Positions 8,428 to 16,412 of a stretch of DNA of 18,546 bases are shown here, in pieces. The notes beneath the pieces are model-generated. The model was given only the letters and a program-made list of their open reading frames with translations, was not told the DNA's origin and made no database searches. The translations under genes and the position numbers were made by a program. Positions within the stretch are counted from its first letter, which is position 1. Each line of letters begins with the position of its first letter. The stretch lies in NCBI RefSeq assembly GCF_934754915.1, contig NZ_CAKVKB010000074.1:1-18546 (forward strand), read 5' to 3'. Source of the DNA: an uncultured Clostridium sp. GTDB lineage: Bacteria; Bacillota; Clostridia; Clostridiales; Clostridiaceae.

Positions 8428-9276
8428 CTAACCTTTTACAGCACCTGCACTACCTTGTGTATAGTATTTCTGTATTGAACAGAATAAAATTGCTATTGGT
8501 ATTGAAACTAAAACTGCACCTGCCGCAAATCTTGTATAGAAATTAGTTATATTTTCCTTAGTAAGCATATTCCATAATCCAATTGCTACTGTGTAATATT
8601 GAGTATCTGTACCACAAATAACTTTTGCAAATATGAAATCTATCCAAGGAGCTATAAATGCTGTAACTATAGTTTGTACTATAATTGGCTTAGATAATGG
8701 TATAGTAATCTTTGTGAAAATCTGCCATCTTGTACATCCATCTATGATAGCTGCTTCATCAATTGCTTTTGGAATTGTATCAAAGAATCCTTTTGCTACA
8801 AAGAATGTAATACCAGTTCCTCCCGAATATACTAGAACTAATGATACTAGCTTTAATGCTCCCTCTGTAAGCCCCATAGCTTTTAAGATATAATAAACTG
8901 CAATCATTGTTAAGAATCCTGGGAACATACCAAGTATTAATGATATATCCATAAGTCTTCTTCTCATTTTAAATCTCATCCTTGACATTACATAAGCAAC
9001 TGATAGTACAAAGAATGTAGAAACAATGCAGCTGAATATTGCTACAACGAATGTATTGCAGAACCATCTAGGGAAATTGAATAAATCAGTTTCTGTAAAT
9101 AGTCGTACGTAATTATCTATTGTATATGTTTTAGGTAAGAATGTTGATGTATATGCGCCGCTCTCACCTCTAAATGAGATCAAAATAACCCAGGCTATTG
9201 GAAGTACCCATATGAAAACTAAAACTGCAAGTATTATGTGCACTATTAAATTTGTTAATGCTTTTCTGCTCTTCAT
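8428..9276 (-). CDS. mdxG: Maltodextrin ABC transporter permease, MalG/MdxG type
   Basis: This 282-residue protein has about six membrane segments and is one of two pore-forming subunits of a carbohydrate importer (CUT1 family). The cytoplasmic EAA loop that contacts the ATPase is clear at 174-193: EAAIIDGCTRWQIFTKITIP. The C-terminus ends in QKYYTQGSAGAVKG, typical of MalG. The ATG overlaps the mdxF stop by one base (TAATG) and follows a strong GAGGAGGG nine bases upstream, as expected for subunits made in equal amounts. A 75-base gap without a clear terminator separates its stop from the second binding-protein gene. Maltodextrin as substrate is inferred from the neighbouring debranching enzymes and MalE-type protein; the fold alone would also fit a galactan or other CUT1 transporter. 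Confidence 0.88.
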   Translation of the reverse strand: MKSRKALTNLIVHIILAVLVFIWVLPIAWVILISFRGESGAYTSTFLPKTYTIDNYVRLFTETDLFNFPRWFCNTFVVAIFSCIVSTFFVLSVAYVMSRMRFKMRRRLMDISLILGMFPGFLTMIAVYYILKAMGLTEGALKLVSLVLVYSGGTGITFFVAKGFFDTIPKAIDEAAIIDGCTRWQIFTKITIPLSKPIIVQTIVTAFIAPWIDFIFAKVICGTDTQYYTVAIGLWNMLTKENITNFYTRFAAGAVLVSIPIAILFCSIQKYYTQGSAGAVKG

Positions 9277-10691
9277 TATTGGAATCCCTCCTCATTTTTA
9301 TAAGATCCTGTTCTCTTAAATACTACTAGTGCAGAAACTGCTGATATTATAAATATAAATATAGATATAACAGCACCTAAATTGTAGTCTTTTTGTTCAA
9401 TAGTCAATTTATATAACCATGTAACAAGTAAGTCTGTTTTACCAGCTGACATTTTGTAATAATCCATAGTTGCTGGTGCACCACCTGTTAACAAATAAAT
9501 TACATTGAAGTTATTAATATTAGCAACAAAATCAGTAATTAATTTTGGTGCAGTTACAAATAACATGTATGGTAATGTAATTTTGAAGAATATAACAACT
9601 GTATTTGCTCCATCAACTCTTGCTGCTTCGTATAAATCTTCTGGTATATTTTGAAGGATACCTGTCATTGTTAAAATACCATAAGGAATACCTACCCATA
9701 AGTTAACAATTATAAGAGTTACACGAGCCCAAGTAACGTCTGTCCAGAATGGGAGCGACTGACCTTGTGCCAAGAAACCTAAGTTTCTAAGTAATACATT
9801 TACAGCACCTTCTGGTTGAAGCATTGTATTCATAATTAATAATGATACAAATTGTGGCACTGCTATAGATAATACAAATCCAAATCTCCAGAATGATTTA
9901 AATTTAGTTCCTTTACGGTTAATAACTAATGCTACTATCATAGAAAAGAAGTAATTTAAGAATGTTGCAAAGAATGCCCATACAACTGTCCATCCAAGAA
10001 CACTCCAGAATGTACGTCCTAGTTCACCTGAAAAATCTAATACTTGGCTAAAGTTTGTTAATCCAATCCAGTGAAATAAGTTTCCAGGTGGCTGATGATC
10101 TCTATCATAATTTGTAAATGCCATAGTCATCATAAAGACAACTGGAATAATTGTAAATAATATAATACCCATTGAAGGAAAGAACAATAATGTTTTGTGA
10201 AGATTGCCATCAAGATATGTTAACATTTCCTCCTTGAATGAAGGAATATGTTGATTTCTCTCACTTTTAACTTGTACTTTATATGCAGATTTTACTCCTG
10301 CTCTCCATATTATAACAAATGCTGCTATCAAGAAGAATGTTGCAACACCATATAATAAAATAAGCATTGAGTTATCGCCTATTACATATTCATATACCTG
10401 TTTAGATTCATTGAAAACTTCACCTGTTTCCTTTGTACCAAGTGATCCTAACATATATATTGAATTAAGACCTGTAGTCAACATTTGAATTATAAATAAT
10501 ATTTCTGTTAATAAAAATAAGATACCTTTTATATACTCTTTGTGAGCAAGGTTTCCAGCACCTAGTATAAACATTGATAGCTTAGTAAACTTGTCACCAT
10601 GTTTAAATGCATTTGAAACCGTATATTCTGCATTTAATTTATCTGTTGCAGATATTTTCTTTGAAGGCTCTTTTGGTTTTTGTTTTTTCAC
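9276..10691 (-). CDS. mdxF: Maltodextrin ABC transporter permease, MalF/MdxF type
   Basis: This 471-residue partner permease is longer than most CUT1 subunits. Its first 160 residues add a basic tail, two membrane segments (about 55-78 and 108-130) and a large loop, as in MalF-type proteins. Six membrane segments follow, with the EAA loop at 355-374: EAARVDGANTVVIFFKITLP. Segment NFNVIYLLTGGAP near the end is typical of MalF. The start is a GTG, supported by AAGGAGG with eight bases between. It lies 73 bases after the mdxE stop, in a gap holding a strong stem-loop, and overlaps mdxG by one base. No ATPase gene is present nearby, as in B. subtilis mdx, whose MsmX ATPase is encoded elsewhere. 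Confidence 0.88.
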   Translation of the reverse strand: MKKQKPKEPSKKISATDKLNAEYTVSNAFKHGDKFTKLSMFILGAGNLAHKEYIKGILFLLTEILFIIQMLTTGLNSIYMLGSLGTKETGEVFNESKQVYEYVIGDNSMLILLYGVATFFLIAAFVIIWRAGVKSAYKVQVKSERNQHIPSFKEEMLTYLDGNLHKTLLFFPSMGIILFTIIPVVFMMTMAFTNYDRDHQPPGNLFHWIGLTNFSQVLDFSGELGRTFWSVLGWTVVWAFFATFLNYFFSMIVALVINRKGTKFKSFWRFGFVLSIAVPQFVSLLIMNTMLQPEGAVNVLLRNLGFLAQGQSLPFWTDVTWARVTLIIVNLWVGIPYGILTMTGILQNIPEDLYEAARVDGANTVVIFFKITLPYMLFVTAPKLITDFVANINNFNVIYLLTGGAPATMDYYKMSAGKTDLLVTWLYKLTIEQKDYNLGAVISIFIFIISAVSALVVFKRTGSYKNEEGFQ

Positions 10692-10717
10692 CTTAAAATT
10701 CCTCCTTTTTAATATAA

Positions 10718-10738
10718 GGAGCCTTAAGATAAGGCTCC
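10718..10738 (-). promoter_or_regulatory. Intercistronic stem-loop between mdxE and mdxF
   Basis: GGAGCCTT and AAGGCTCC form a perfect 8-bp, GC-rich stem with a 5-base loop. No T run follows on either strand, and the mdxF ribosome binding site lies about ten bases downstream. In other maltose operons such hairpins protect the upstream binding-protein mRNA so that it is made in excess over the permeases. That role is inferred here; partial termination is the alternative. Confidence 0.6.
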
Positions 10739-10764
10739 AATATAAGATAAAATATTACTAAAGA

Positions 10765-12045
10765 CTATTTGTTCATGCTTGCTCCCATATCTTTTGTCTT
10801 TTGGTCAGCATTGTCTAAAGTTACATCTCCTTGGATAATTGATTTACCCATTGCTTCTGCTGGACTCCAATAGTTATCCATCTTCTTAACCATTGGCTGA
10901 GTCTTTGAAGCATTGTTTATTTCTGCAATAACAGCTGAAGCAACTATATCATTCTTAACTGCGTCTGATTCTGTAACTGATTTCCATGTTGGTACATATC
11001 CTCTAACTTCAAAGTGTAATTTTTGTGATTCTTCTCCGCCTAAGTATGCTGCAAGGGCAACTGCTACTTCCATGTTCTTACACTTAGGGTTAACACCAAC
11101 TGCTTTTGAACCTGCAAATGATTTTAATTGTTTTTGTTGTCCATCTAGAGTTATAGTTGGAAGCTGAGTTACTCCCATGTTATCTCCTAAAGCTTTTTTA
11201 ATAGCATCTGCATCCCAAGAACCGGTTGTAAATGCACCTAATTTACCATCTGTAAACTTACTTAATGAAGCTCCTGTTGAATCTGCTGGCTCACAGAAAT
11301 ATTTAGGATTGTTCTTTAAGTTTACAAGATATTTTGTAACTTCTGGATGATCTCCAAATGTCATGCCTGCATTTTCATCTGTACCATTTTCTCCAAATAA
11401 TTCTCCGCCGCCAGCATAGTAGAATGATGAAATATACCAGCTGTTATTGATAGGACATGAGAAGTTTGATACTCCATCACCTAAATCTTTAGACATCATT
11501 GTATCAAGATTTTTTACTTCATCAGCGCTAAATTTACTCTTATCATAGAATAACATGAATGTGTTTGGTGTAAATGGGAATCCATAAACTCCATCTTTAT
11601 ATGTTACTGAGTTAATCATTGCTTCACTGTTGTTTTCTTTCATTTCATCAACATATTTACCACCAAGTTTAGAAATAGCTCCTGCTTCAACCATACTTGG
11701 AATCTGGTCATTAGCATATAAGAAAACATCTGCTGTAGCATCTAAGTCTTTTAATGCTTCTTTATTAGCATCACCTTCTGATACTGCTGCATAATCAAAT
11801 TTTATATTCCATTCTGGATGTTCTTCATTGAATTTATCACAAAGATATGGAATAATTCCATTTGAATATTTATCACTAGGAGTTTGATCTTCTTGTGGTG
11901 CCCATACCTTTAATGTAATAGTTCCATCTGAACTATCAGAACCTGAAGAACTACTGCTTGCTGTGCTTGATGATCCACATCCTAACATACAAGTGGCTGC
12001 AATTGATGCAGTTAAAATAATTGATAATACCTTTTTTACTTTCAT
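10765..12045 (-). CDS. mdxE: Maltodextrin-binding lipoprotein, MalE/MdxE type
   Basis: This 426-residue extracellular binding protein should capture maltodextrins for the MdxFG permease. A lipoprotein signal peptide begins MKVKK and ends at MLGC with Cys23, followed by a long Ser/Gly linker as in many clostridial lipoproteins. The mature part starts TITLKVWAPQEDQ, the usual first beta strand of MalE-like proteins. It includes GVYGFPFTPNTFMLFYDKSK, where the two lobes meet, and GKLGAFTTGSWDADAIKK, the typical ligand-cleft helix region. Length is close to B. subtilis MdxE. GAGAGGG before the ATG supports the start. The gene is first behind a promoter with tandem operator-like repeats and a cre-like site, so it is probably the main regulated entry point to the downstream transport and debranching genes. 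Confidence 0.88.
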   Translation of the reverse strand: MKVKKVLSIILTASIAATCMLGCGSSSTASSSSSGSDSSDGTITLKVWAPQEDQTPSDKYSNGIIPYLCDKFNEEHPEWNIKFDYAAVSEGDANKEALKDLDATADVFLYANDQIPSMVEAGAISKLGGKYVDEMKENNSEAMINSVTYKDGVYGFPFTPNTFMLFYDKSKFSADEVKNLDTMMSKDLGDGVSNFSCPINNSWYISSFYYAGGGELFGENGTDENAGMTFGDHPEVTKYLVNLKNNPKYFCEPADSTGASLSKFTDGKLGAFTTGSWDADAIKKALGDNMGVTQLPTITLDGQQKQLKSFAGSKAVGVNPKCKNMEVAVALAAYLGGEESQKLHFEVRGYVPTWKSVTESDAVKNDIVASAVIAEINNASKTQPMVKKMDNYWSPAEAMGKSIIQGDVTLDNADQKTKDMGASMNK

Positions 12046-12068
12046 ATTTACGCCCTCTCTTCTTTTTT

Positions 12069-12082
12069 TGATTTCGTTTTCT
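12069..12082 (-). promoter_or_regulatory. Candidate CcpA cre site in the mdxE leader
   Basis: On the minus strand the bases read AGAAAACGAAATCA. Against the Bacillus consensus TGNAARCGNWWWCA this matches 13 of 14 positions, failing only at the first. It lies about 20-35 bases after the predicted transcription start, where CcpA acts as a roadblock. This fits catabolite repression of an alpha-glucan operon; binding itself is inferred. Confidence 0.55.
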
Positions 12083-12110
12083 GAAATCGTATTCCTGATT
12101 ACAATTTAAT

Positions 12111-12139
12111 TTTATATTTTATAAAAATTTTTAGAAACA
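12111..12139 (-). promoter_or_regulatory. Probable activator-dependent promoter of mdxE
   Basis: TATAAA (12116-12111) can serve as the -10, preceded at 17 bases by TGTTTC (12139-12134), a poor match to TTGACA. The would-be -35 falls inside the proximal 20-bp repeat, the layout expected where an AraC-type activator replaces -35 contacts. Other -10 choices exist in this AT-rich stretch. Confidence 0.4.
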
Positions 12140-12160
12140 TATAAAAATTTTTAGAAACAT
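12121..12160 (-). repeat. Two perfect tandem 20-bp repeats, probable response-regulator operator
   Basis: The minus-strand unit ATGTTTCTAAAAATTTTTAT occurs twice without gap or mismatch. On the plus strand a third, decayed unit begins at 12161, matching 10 of its first 11 bases. A 20-bp period places both sites on the same face of the helix, as expected for a dimer of an AraC-family protein. The repeats lie immediately upstream of mdxE, which follows genes for such a regulator. Binding is inferred. Confidence 0.7.
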
Positions 12161-12198
12161 ATAAATATTTTATTTTCTTATAAATTTATAAGATTTTT

Positions 12199-13902
12199 CT
12201 ATAATTCTGCTGGAATTTTCACTATTATTTTCGTTCCCGAACCTATTTCACTTTCTACATGCATAGTGTAATCTTCACCATAATATAGCTTTATCCTTTC
12301 ATTAACGTTACGCACACCATACCCTTTAGACTTATTTGTAAGTATAGTATGGATTTTATCTTGTTCCATACCTACTCCGTTGTCTTCTACTATCAGATAA
12401 ATATTATTATCTTTTTTGTTACCTGTTATTGTGATTATGCCTCTTCCATTTGTCTTTAAATCAATTCCATGATCTATGGCATTTTCAACAAGAGGCTGCA
12501 ATATGAGATTTAAAATTTTATATTCTAATATTTCATCATTTATATTCATAACCACATCAAATTCATAGTCATGCATCATAAGCTGAATATCTAAATATGA
12601 TTTTGTATTTTTAAGTTCATCTCTAATTGTGAGAATATTTTTTCCCTTATTTAAGGCTGTTCTATAAAATGTTGATAAATTTAATGTTATCTTACTTATT
12701 TCTTTTTGGTCTGCTTCAATTGCCATCCAGTTTATAAGAGATAATGTATTATATAAAAAATGAGGATTAATCTGAGCCTGAAGTGCTTTCATTTCATAAT
12801 CCTTTTGTATTATCTTGCTTTCATAAACATCTTCTATCAATGATTTGATTTGGAATATCATATTTCTAAAACCTCTTATTAATGTTCCAATCTCATCTTT
12901 TCTATTACTGTTTATAGTAACATTCATATCTCCTTTTTCTACATTTTCCATATCTGCTCTAAGTTTTTCTATATCAGAAACCATAAATCGAGATAAAAAT
13001 GTAGATGTAATAAATGATAATGCTATTAAAAATAATATAACTCCTGCTGTTTTGGTAAATAGACTGTTTATTGAATTATATATAAGGCTTTCTGGTTTGT
13101 ATAAGATAATTGACCATGCTTCACAATTTGAATTACATTCAACTATTGCATAGTCATTAAGTTTATTCTTTTCTTTATTCTGTTTATATTCATCATAAGT
13201 CATCTGCATATATTTATTTTTATCTTCAAATCTGGATACTTCTAATATGTTATTTCCGTCTTTATCCACTACGAATATACCATAGTTGGAATCTTTCATA
13301 TTATTAAATGATTCAAATAGCTTGCTATAATCAACATCTAGATATAACACTCCAAATCCTGAATCTAAATGCAAGGTAGGCATGTTTCTAGCGGAAAATG
13401 CTTTTCTATTTTCCTTTGATACATACCAGTGAATATTGCTATTATCATTTAAATCTGAAAACCACTCTTCATTCTCTATATCTGATATAGGAGCAATTGT
13501 AGTATCGTGTTTTACTATGTCTTCCCTGGCATATATAGTAACCCTATTAATATCACTGTGAAAATATTTAAGTGAAGATAAAATTGGATCAAGCATACTA
13601 GAAAACTGGTCATACATCTCATAATAGCTTTGATAATTATGACTTACCACATTTGATACTGTCTGATTAAATCCAATATAGTCCGATAAATTATTGTATA
13701 TCCTGAGCTGGTTGTCCATATTCGAAACCGCTTGAGATAAATAGTTCTGTATATTTGCCTTTTCTTGATTTATTACTATTTCCTTTGTCTGGTTATACCA
13801 TATAATTGATAGAACAGCTATAGGCATAAACCCAAGCAGAATATAGGTCAAAAGAAGTTTATATCTGAATTTTAAATCACTTATGATATTACTAATCTTC
13901 AT
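12199..13902 (-). CDS. Sensor histidine kinase, YesM/LytS type
   Basis: This 567-residue membrane kinase should sense an extracellular signal and phosphorylate the partner regulator encoded just upstream. A first membrane segment (about 15-36) leads to an extracellular region of about 240 residues, dCache-like in size. A second segment (about 284-304) is followed by a HAMP linker (about 305-357). The kinase core has ALQAQINPHFLYNTLSLINW with phospho-accepting His381, the N box LQPLVENAIDHG (468-479), VEDNGVGM (505-512) and GYGVRNVNERIKLYYG (527-542). All key ATP-binding motifs are present. The ATG overlaps the end of the regulator gene by 11 bases and GGTGAG lies seven bases upstream, so the pair is co-translated. 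The location points to an alpha-glucan signal, sensed directly or through a binding lipoprotein. No strong terminator follows, so read-through into mdxE is possible. Confidence 0.92.
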   Translation of the reverse strand: MKISNIISDLKFRYKLLLTYILLGFMPIAVLSIIWYNQTKEIVINQEKANIQNYLSQAVSNMDNQLRIYNNLSDYIGFNQTVSNVVSHNYQSYYEMYDQFSSMLDPILSSLKYFHSDINRVTIYAREDIVKHDTTIAPISDIENEEWFSDLNDNSNIHWYVSKENRKAFSARNMPTLHLDSGFGVLYLDVDYSKLFESFNNMKDSNYGIFVVDKDGNNILEVSRFEDKNKYMQMTYDEYKQNKEKNKLNDYAIVECNSNCEAWSIILYKPESLIYNSINSLFTKTAGVILFLIALSFITSTFLSRFMVSDIEKLRADMENVEKGDMNVTINSNRKDEIGTLIRGFRNMIFQIKSLIEDVYESKIIQKDYEMKALQAQINPHFLYNTLSLINWMAIEADQKEISKITLNLSTFYRTALNKGKNILTIRDELKNTKSYLDIQLMMHDYEFDVVMNINDEILEYKILNLILQPLVENAIDHGIDLKTNGRGIITITGNKKDNNIYLIVEDNGVGMEQDKIHTILTNKSKGYGVRNVNERIKLYYGEDYTMHVESEIGSGTKIIVKIPAEL

Positions 13903-15421
13903 TTAAAGACTCACCTTCGCTTCTATATTTCTGAGGACTAATTCCAAAATATTCACGAAAGCTCTGACAAAAATAAGATACATTTCTATATCCTACAGCA
14001 TAACTTATATTAACTATTTTATCGTAACTGTTTTCAAGAAGATCTTTAGCTTTATTCATTCTACATGCTTTTATGTACTTGCTTATATTCTGTCCAGTTT
14101 CTTTTTTAAATACATAACTCAAATAGCTTGGTGCAAGACATACATTAGCAGCTAATGTATCAACACTTAAATCTTTTTCATAATTTTCCATGATGAATTT
14201 TTTTACACTTTCAATTTCCTTGTGAACTAAAGAAGTATTATTTGTTTCACACTGACTCAACTTGTTAATATAGCCATTTACAATACTTATGACATTAGTA
14301 AAATCGGTTGATCTATATAATCTTGTTATATCCTCTTTAAAATCACTTTCTTTAATATCTTTCATACTCTTATACAATTCTTTTAAAATCTCTGAAAAGA
14401 TAAATTTAAGATAAATCTGAGAAATACTATTTTCTTTACTATATTTGCTACATAATAAATTGAAATCTTTCTTTAGGTTATCAATATTTTTAACCTTAAT
14501 ATCCTGTTTTATTGATTTCATTATATTATCATCACTGACATCTTCAGCATCCTTAGAATCATCATCCATAAATACATAAATATTTGTATAATAGAATTTC
14601 TTTTCCACAGTTAATTCCATCTTTTTAAAACATTCTGATATGTCCCTTATATCCTTTATTTCTTGACCAATACTCACATAACAATTCATGCGGAATTTAT
14701 CATATACAACATCGTGTATATTAATTCCTATTTCTTTTATTCTATTTATATCATTGTCTATTTTATTGAAGATAAGCAGGGCCTGTCTCAAATTTAAATT
14801 TAAGTATTGAAATTCATAATTAATTTTTTCATGAATAAATTTTTCAAAATCCACTTCACTTTGTCCAAAGAAATCATAGTTAAATTCAATTAAAAACATT
14901 CGGTTATACGATTTCAAAAAGTCTAAATCCATAATATTCTTAGTTTTATGTATAAGTTCTTCATATTTCATACCGTTAACTAGAGAATATAATATATGTT
15001 CCTTCATAAAATCTATATTCTTAATTTTTCTATTTTTTTCCTCATTTTCTCTATTTATATCCTTTATAATCCTTAGTATAGTTTCTTCAAACTCTTTTGG
15101 ATCAACAGGTTTTAATATGTAATTTAACACCCCCATCTTAGTAGCAAATTTAGCATATTCAAATTCCTCATATCCGCTGAATATAACAATTTTATTTTTC
15201 ATATTATTTTTCTTAACTTCATTTATTAACTGTATTCCATCCATAAATGGCATTTTTATATCAGTAAACAATATATCAACATTGTTTTTTTGAAGAAACT
15301 CTAAAGCTTCTTTACCATTTGATGCTTCGTAAATTTCTAACTTTACTCCAATTTGTTTTAACAGAAACTTTATTCCTCTTCTTTCTATTTTTTCATCATC
15401 TACAATTAATATACTATACAT
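13892..15421 (-). CDS. Response regulator with AraC-type DNA-binding domain (YesN type)
   Basis: This 509-residue regulator should be phosphorylated by the adjoining kinase and activate the transport and debranching genes. The receiver domain has the acidic pair at 8-9, phospho-acceptor Asp54 in DILFTDIKMPFMDG and Lys104 in YILKPVDP. A variable middle of about 250 residues follows, as in YesN proteins. The C-terminus has two AraC helix-turn-helix units: LSVDTLAANVCLAPSYLSYV, then IVNISYAVGYRNVSYFCQSF and the FREYFGISPQKYR signature. A GTG at 15430 is possible, but AGGA lies only one base before it and ten bases before the ATG at 15421. The ATG also gives the usual family start MYSILIVDDE, so I use it. 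Its likely target is the tandem repeat at 12121-12160. Confidence 0.92.
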   Translation of the reverse strand: MYSILIVDDEKIERRGIKFLLKQIGVKLEIYEASNGKEALEFLQKNNVDILFTDIKMPFMDGIQLINEVKKNNMKNKIVIFSGYEEFEYAKFATKMGVLNYILKPVDPKEFEETILRIIKDINRENEEKNRKIKNIDFMKEHILYSLVNGMKYEELIHKTKNIMDLDFLKSYNRMFLIEFNYDFFGQSEVDFEKFIHEKINYEFQYLNLNLRQALLIFNKIDNDINRIKEIGINIHDVVYDKFRMNCYVSIGQEIKDIRDISECFKKMELTVEKKFYYTNIYVFMDDDSKDAEDVSDDNIMKSIKQDIKVKNIDNLKKDFNLLCSKYSKENSISQIYLKFIFSEILKELYKSMKDIKESDFKEDITRLYRSTDFTNVISIVNGYINKLSQCETNNTSLVHKEIESVKKFIMENYEKDLSVDTLAANVCLAPSYLSYVFKKETGQNISKYIKACRMNKAKDLLENSYDKIVNISYAVGYRNVSYFCQSFREYFGISPQKYRSEGESLNED

Positions 15422-15501
15422 TACTATCACATCCTGTTTTCATAAGTTCACCCACAAATTCTTATATTGGTTTAATTTACAATTAATATTAATGTAACTA
15501 T

Positions 15502-15531
15502 ATTTTAACATATAATAGTATTATTTAACAA
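15502..15531 (-). promoter_or_regulatory. Probable promoter of the two-component genes
   Basis: TTGTTA (15531-15526) and TAAAAT (15507-15502) are 18 bases apart on the minus strand, and TG one base before the -10 makes it an extended -10. It lies about 80 bases before the regulator start, in the 225-base divergent gap shared with the GH3 N-terminal fragment. Neither 20-bp operator repeat nor cre-like site is seen in this gap. Confidence 0.5.
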
Positions 15532-15655
15532 AGATTATTTATACTGAATAGTAATATGAATACATAGAAATAGTGAATTTCTTCTATTGTCACCAAATCC
15601 CATATAATATCATAAATCATATTGTAAAATTAATTATTAATTGAAGTGAACTAAT

Positions 15656-16357
15656 ATGAGCATTGTAAGTAAAGCATTCTATAAAGGATTGATACTTGAA
15701 GGTAATGAAATGCAGAAGAATTTTAATGAATACACTAAAATCCCTCTTCAAAAAAGTAGGGAAATCCTTTTTGAAATAATAAATGAAAATAAAAATACTT
15801 TATATGGTCAAAATCATAAATTTGAAAATATTGAATCTATTAATGACTTTAAAGTTCAAGTTAAACTAAACGACTATAGTGATTTTGAACAGCTTATTCT
15901 TATGGAATCAAAAGGACAGAAAAATATATTAACAAAGGAAGATGTGGAATATTTCGGCCATTCATCAGGAACTACTGGAGGACAAAAACTTTTGCCAATA
16001 ACTAAATCCAGCAGAAATTTGACTTTAAAACTTAATGGTATCCTATGTCAAAAATTTGTTTACGATCGTTTTAAAAATCAATGGACATATGGAAAAGGCA
16101 CTATGCTTGTTGATATGAACAGCGGAACAAAATCTAAAGGTGGAATGAATGTCACTTCTGCTTCTTCAGGAGGAATGCGCAGGATTAAGAGAATATCAGA
16201 ATATGTATGGACTTCACCTATTGAAGTTATGGAATTAGAAGATAAAAATACTGCATTTTATCTTCATGTTTTATTTGCACTAAAGGAAAAAGATCTCATG
16301 TATATAGGTGGACTTTTTATATCTTCAATATTAGATTTTGATGAATTATATTATTAA
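15656..16357 (+). pseudogene. GH3-family protein, N-terminal remnant
   Basis: These 233 residues match the N-terminal half of a bacterial GH3 protein. The nucleotide-binding signature FGHSSGTTGGQKLLPIT is at 100-116, followed by MLVDMNSGTKSKGGM and, near the end, MYIGGLFISSILDF. In intact members the last motif is followed by about 300 more residues with the acid-binding and C-terminal domains; here the frame stops after DELYY. The ATG is preceded by only a weak GAAGTGA, and no convincing promoter is seen. The stop falls in the tail of the terminator of the facing gene, so the 3' part appears deleted rather than frameshifted. The fragment has no stop in its own frame, so the loss may be recent or a short product may be kept. 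The complementary half lies at the left edge of the window on the same strand. Confidence 0.75.
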
Positions 16358-16361
16358 AAAA

Positions 16362-16398
16362 CGGAATAACTAAATCTTAAAGATTTTAAGCTATTCCG
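16362..16398 (-). terminator. Rho-independent terminator of the second YgjV-like gene
   Basis: CGGAATA pairs with TATTCCG. After one mismatch CT pairs with AG, and the inner arms AATCTT/AAGATT close a very small loop. On the minus strand it is followed by TTTTTTAATAA and lies 14 bases past the stop at 16413. The GH3 fragment on the other strand ends just before it. Confidence 0.85.
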
Positions 16399-16412
16399 CC
16401 ATAATTATGATT

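Noticed and set aside
12177..12192. Palindrome CTTATAAATTTATAAG after the kinase gene as a terminator
   Set aside because: It is entirely A/T apart from its ends, needs a loop cut out of its centre, and is not followed by a T run on the minus strand.
15422..15430. GTG start of the response regulator
   Set aside because: The AGGA ribosome binding site is only one base from this GTG but ten bases from the ATG at 15421, which also gives the usual family N-terminus.
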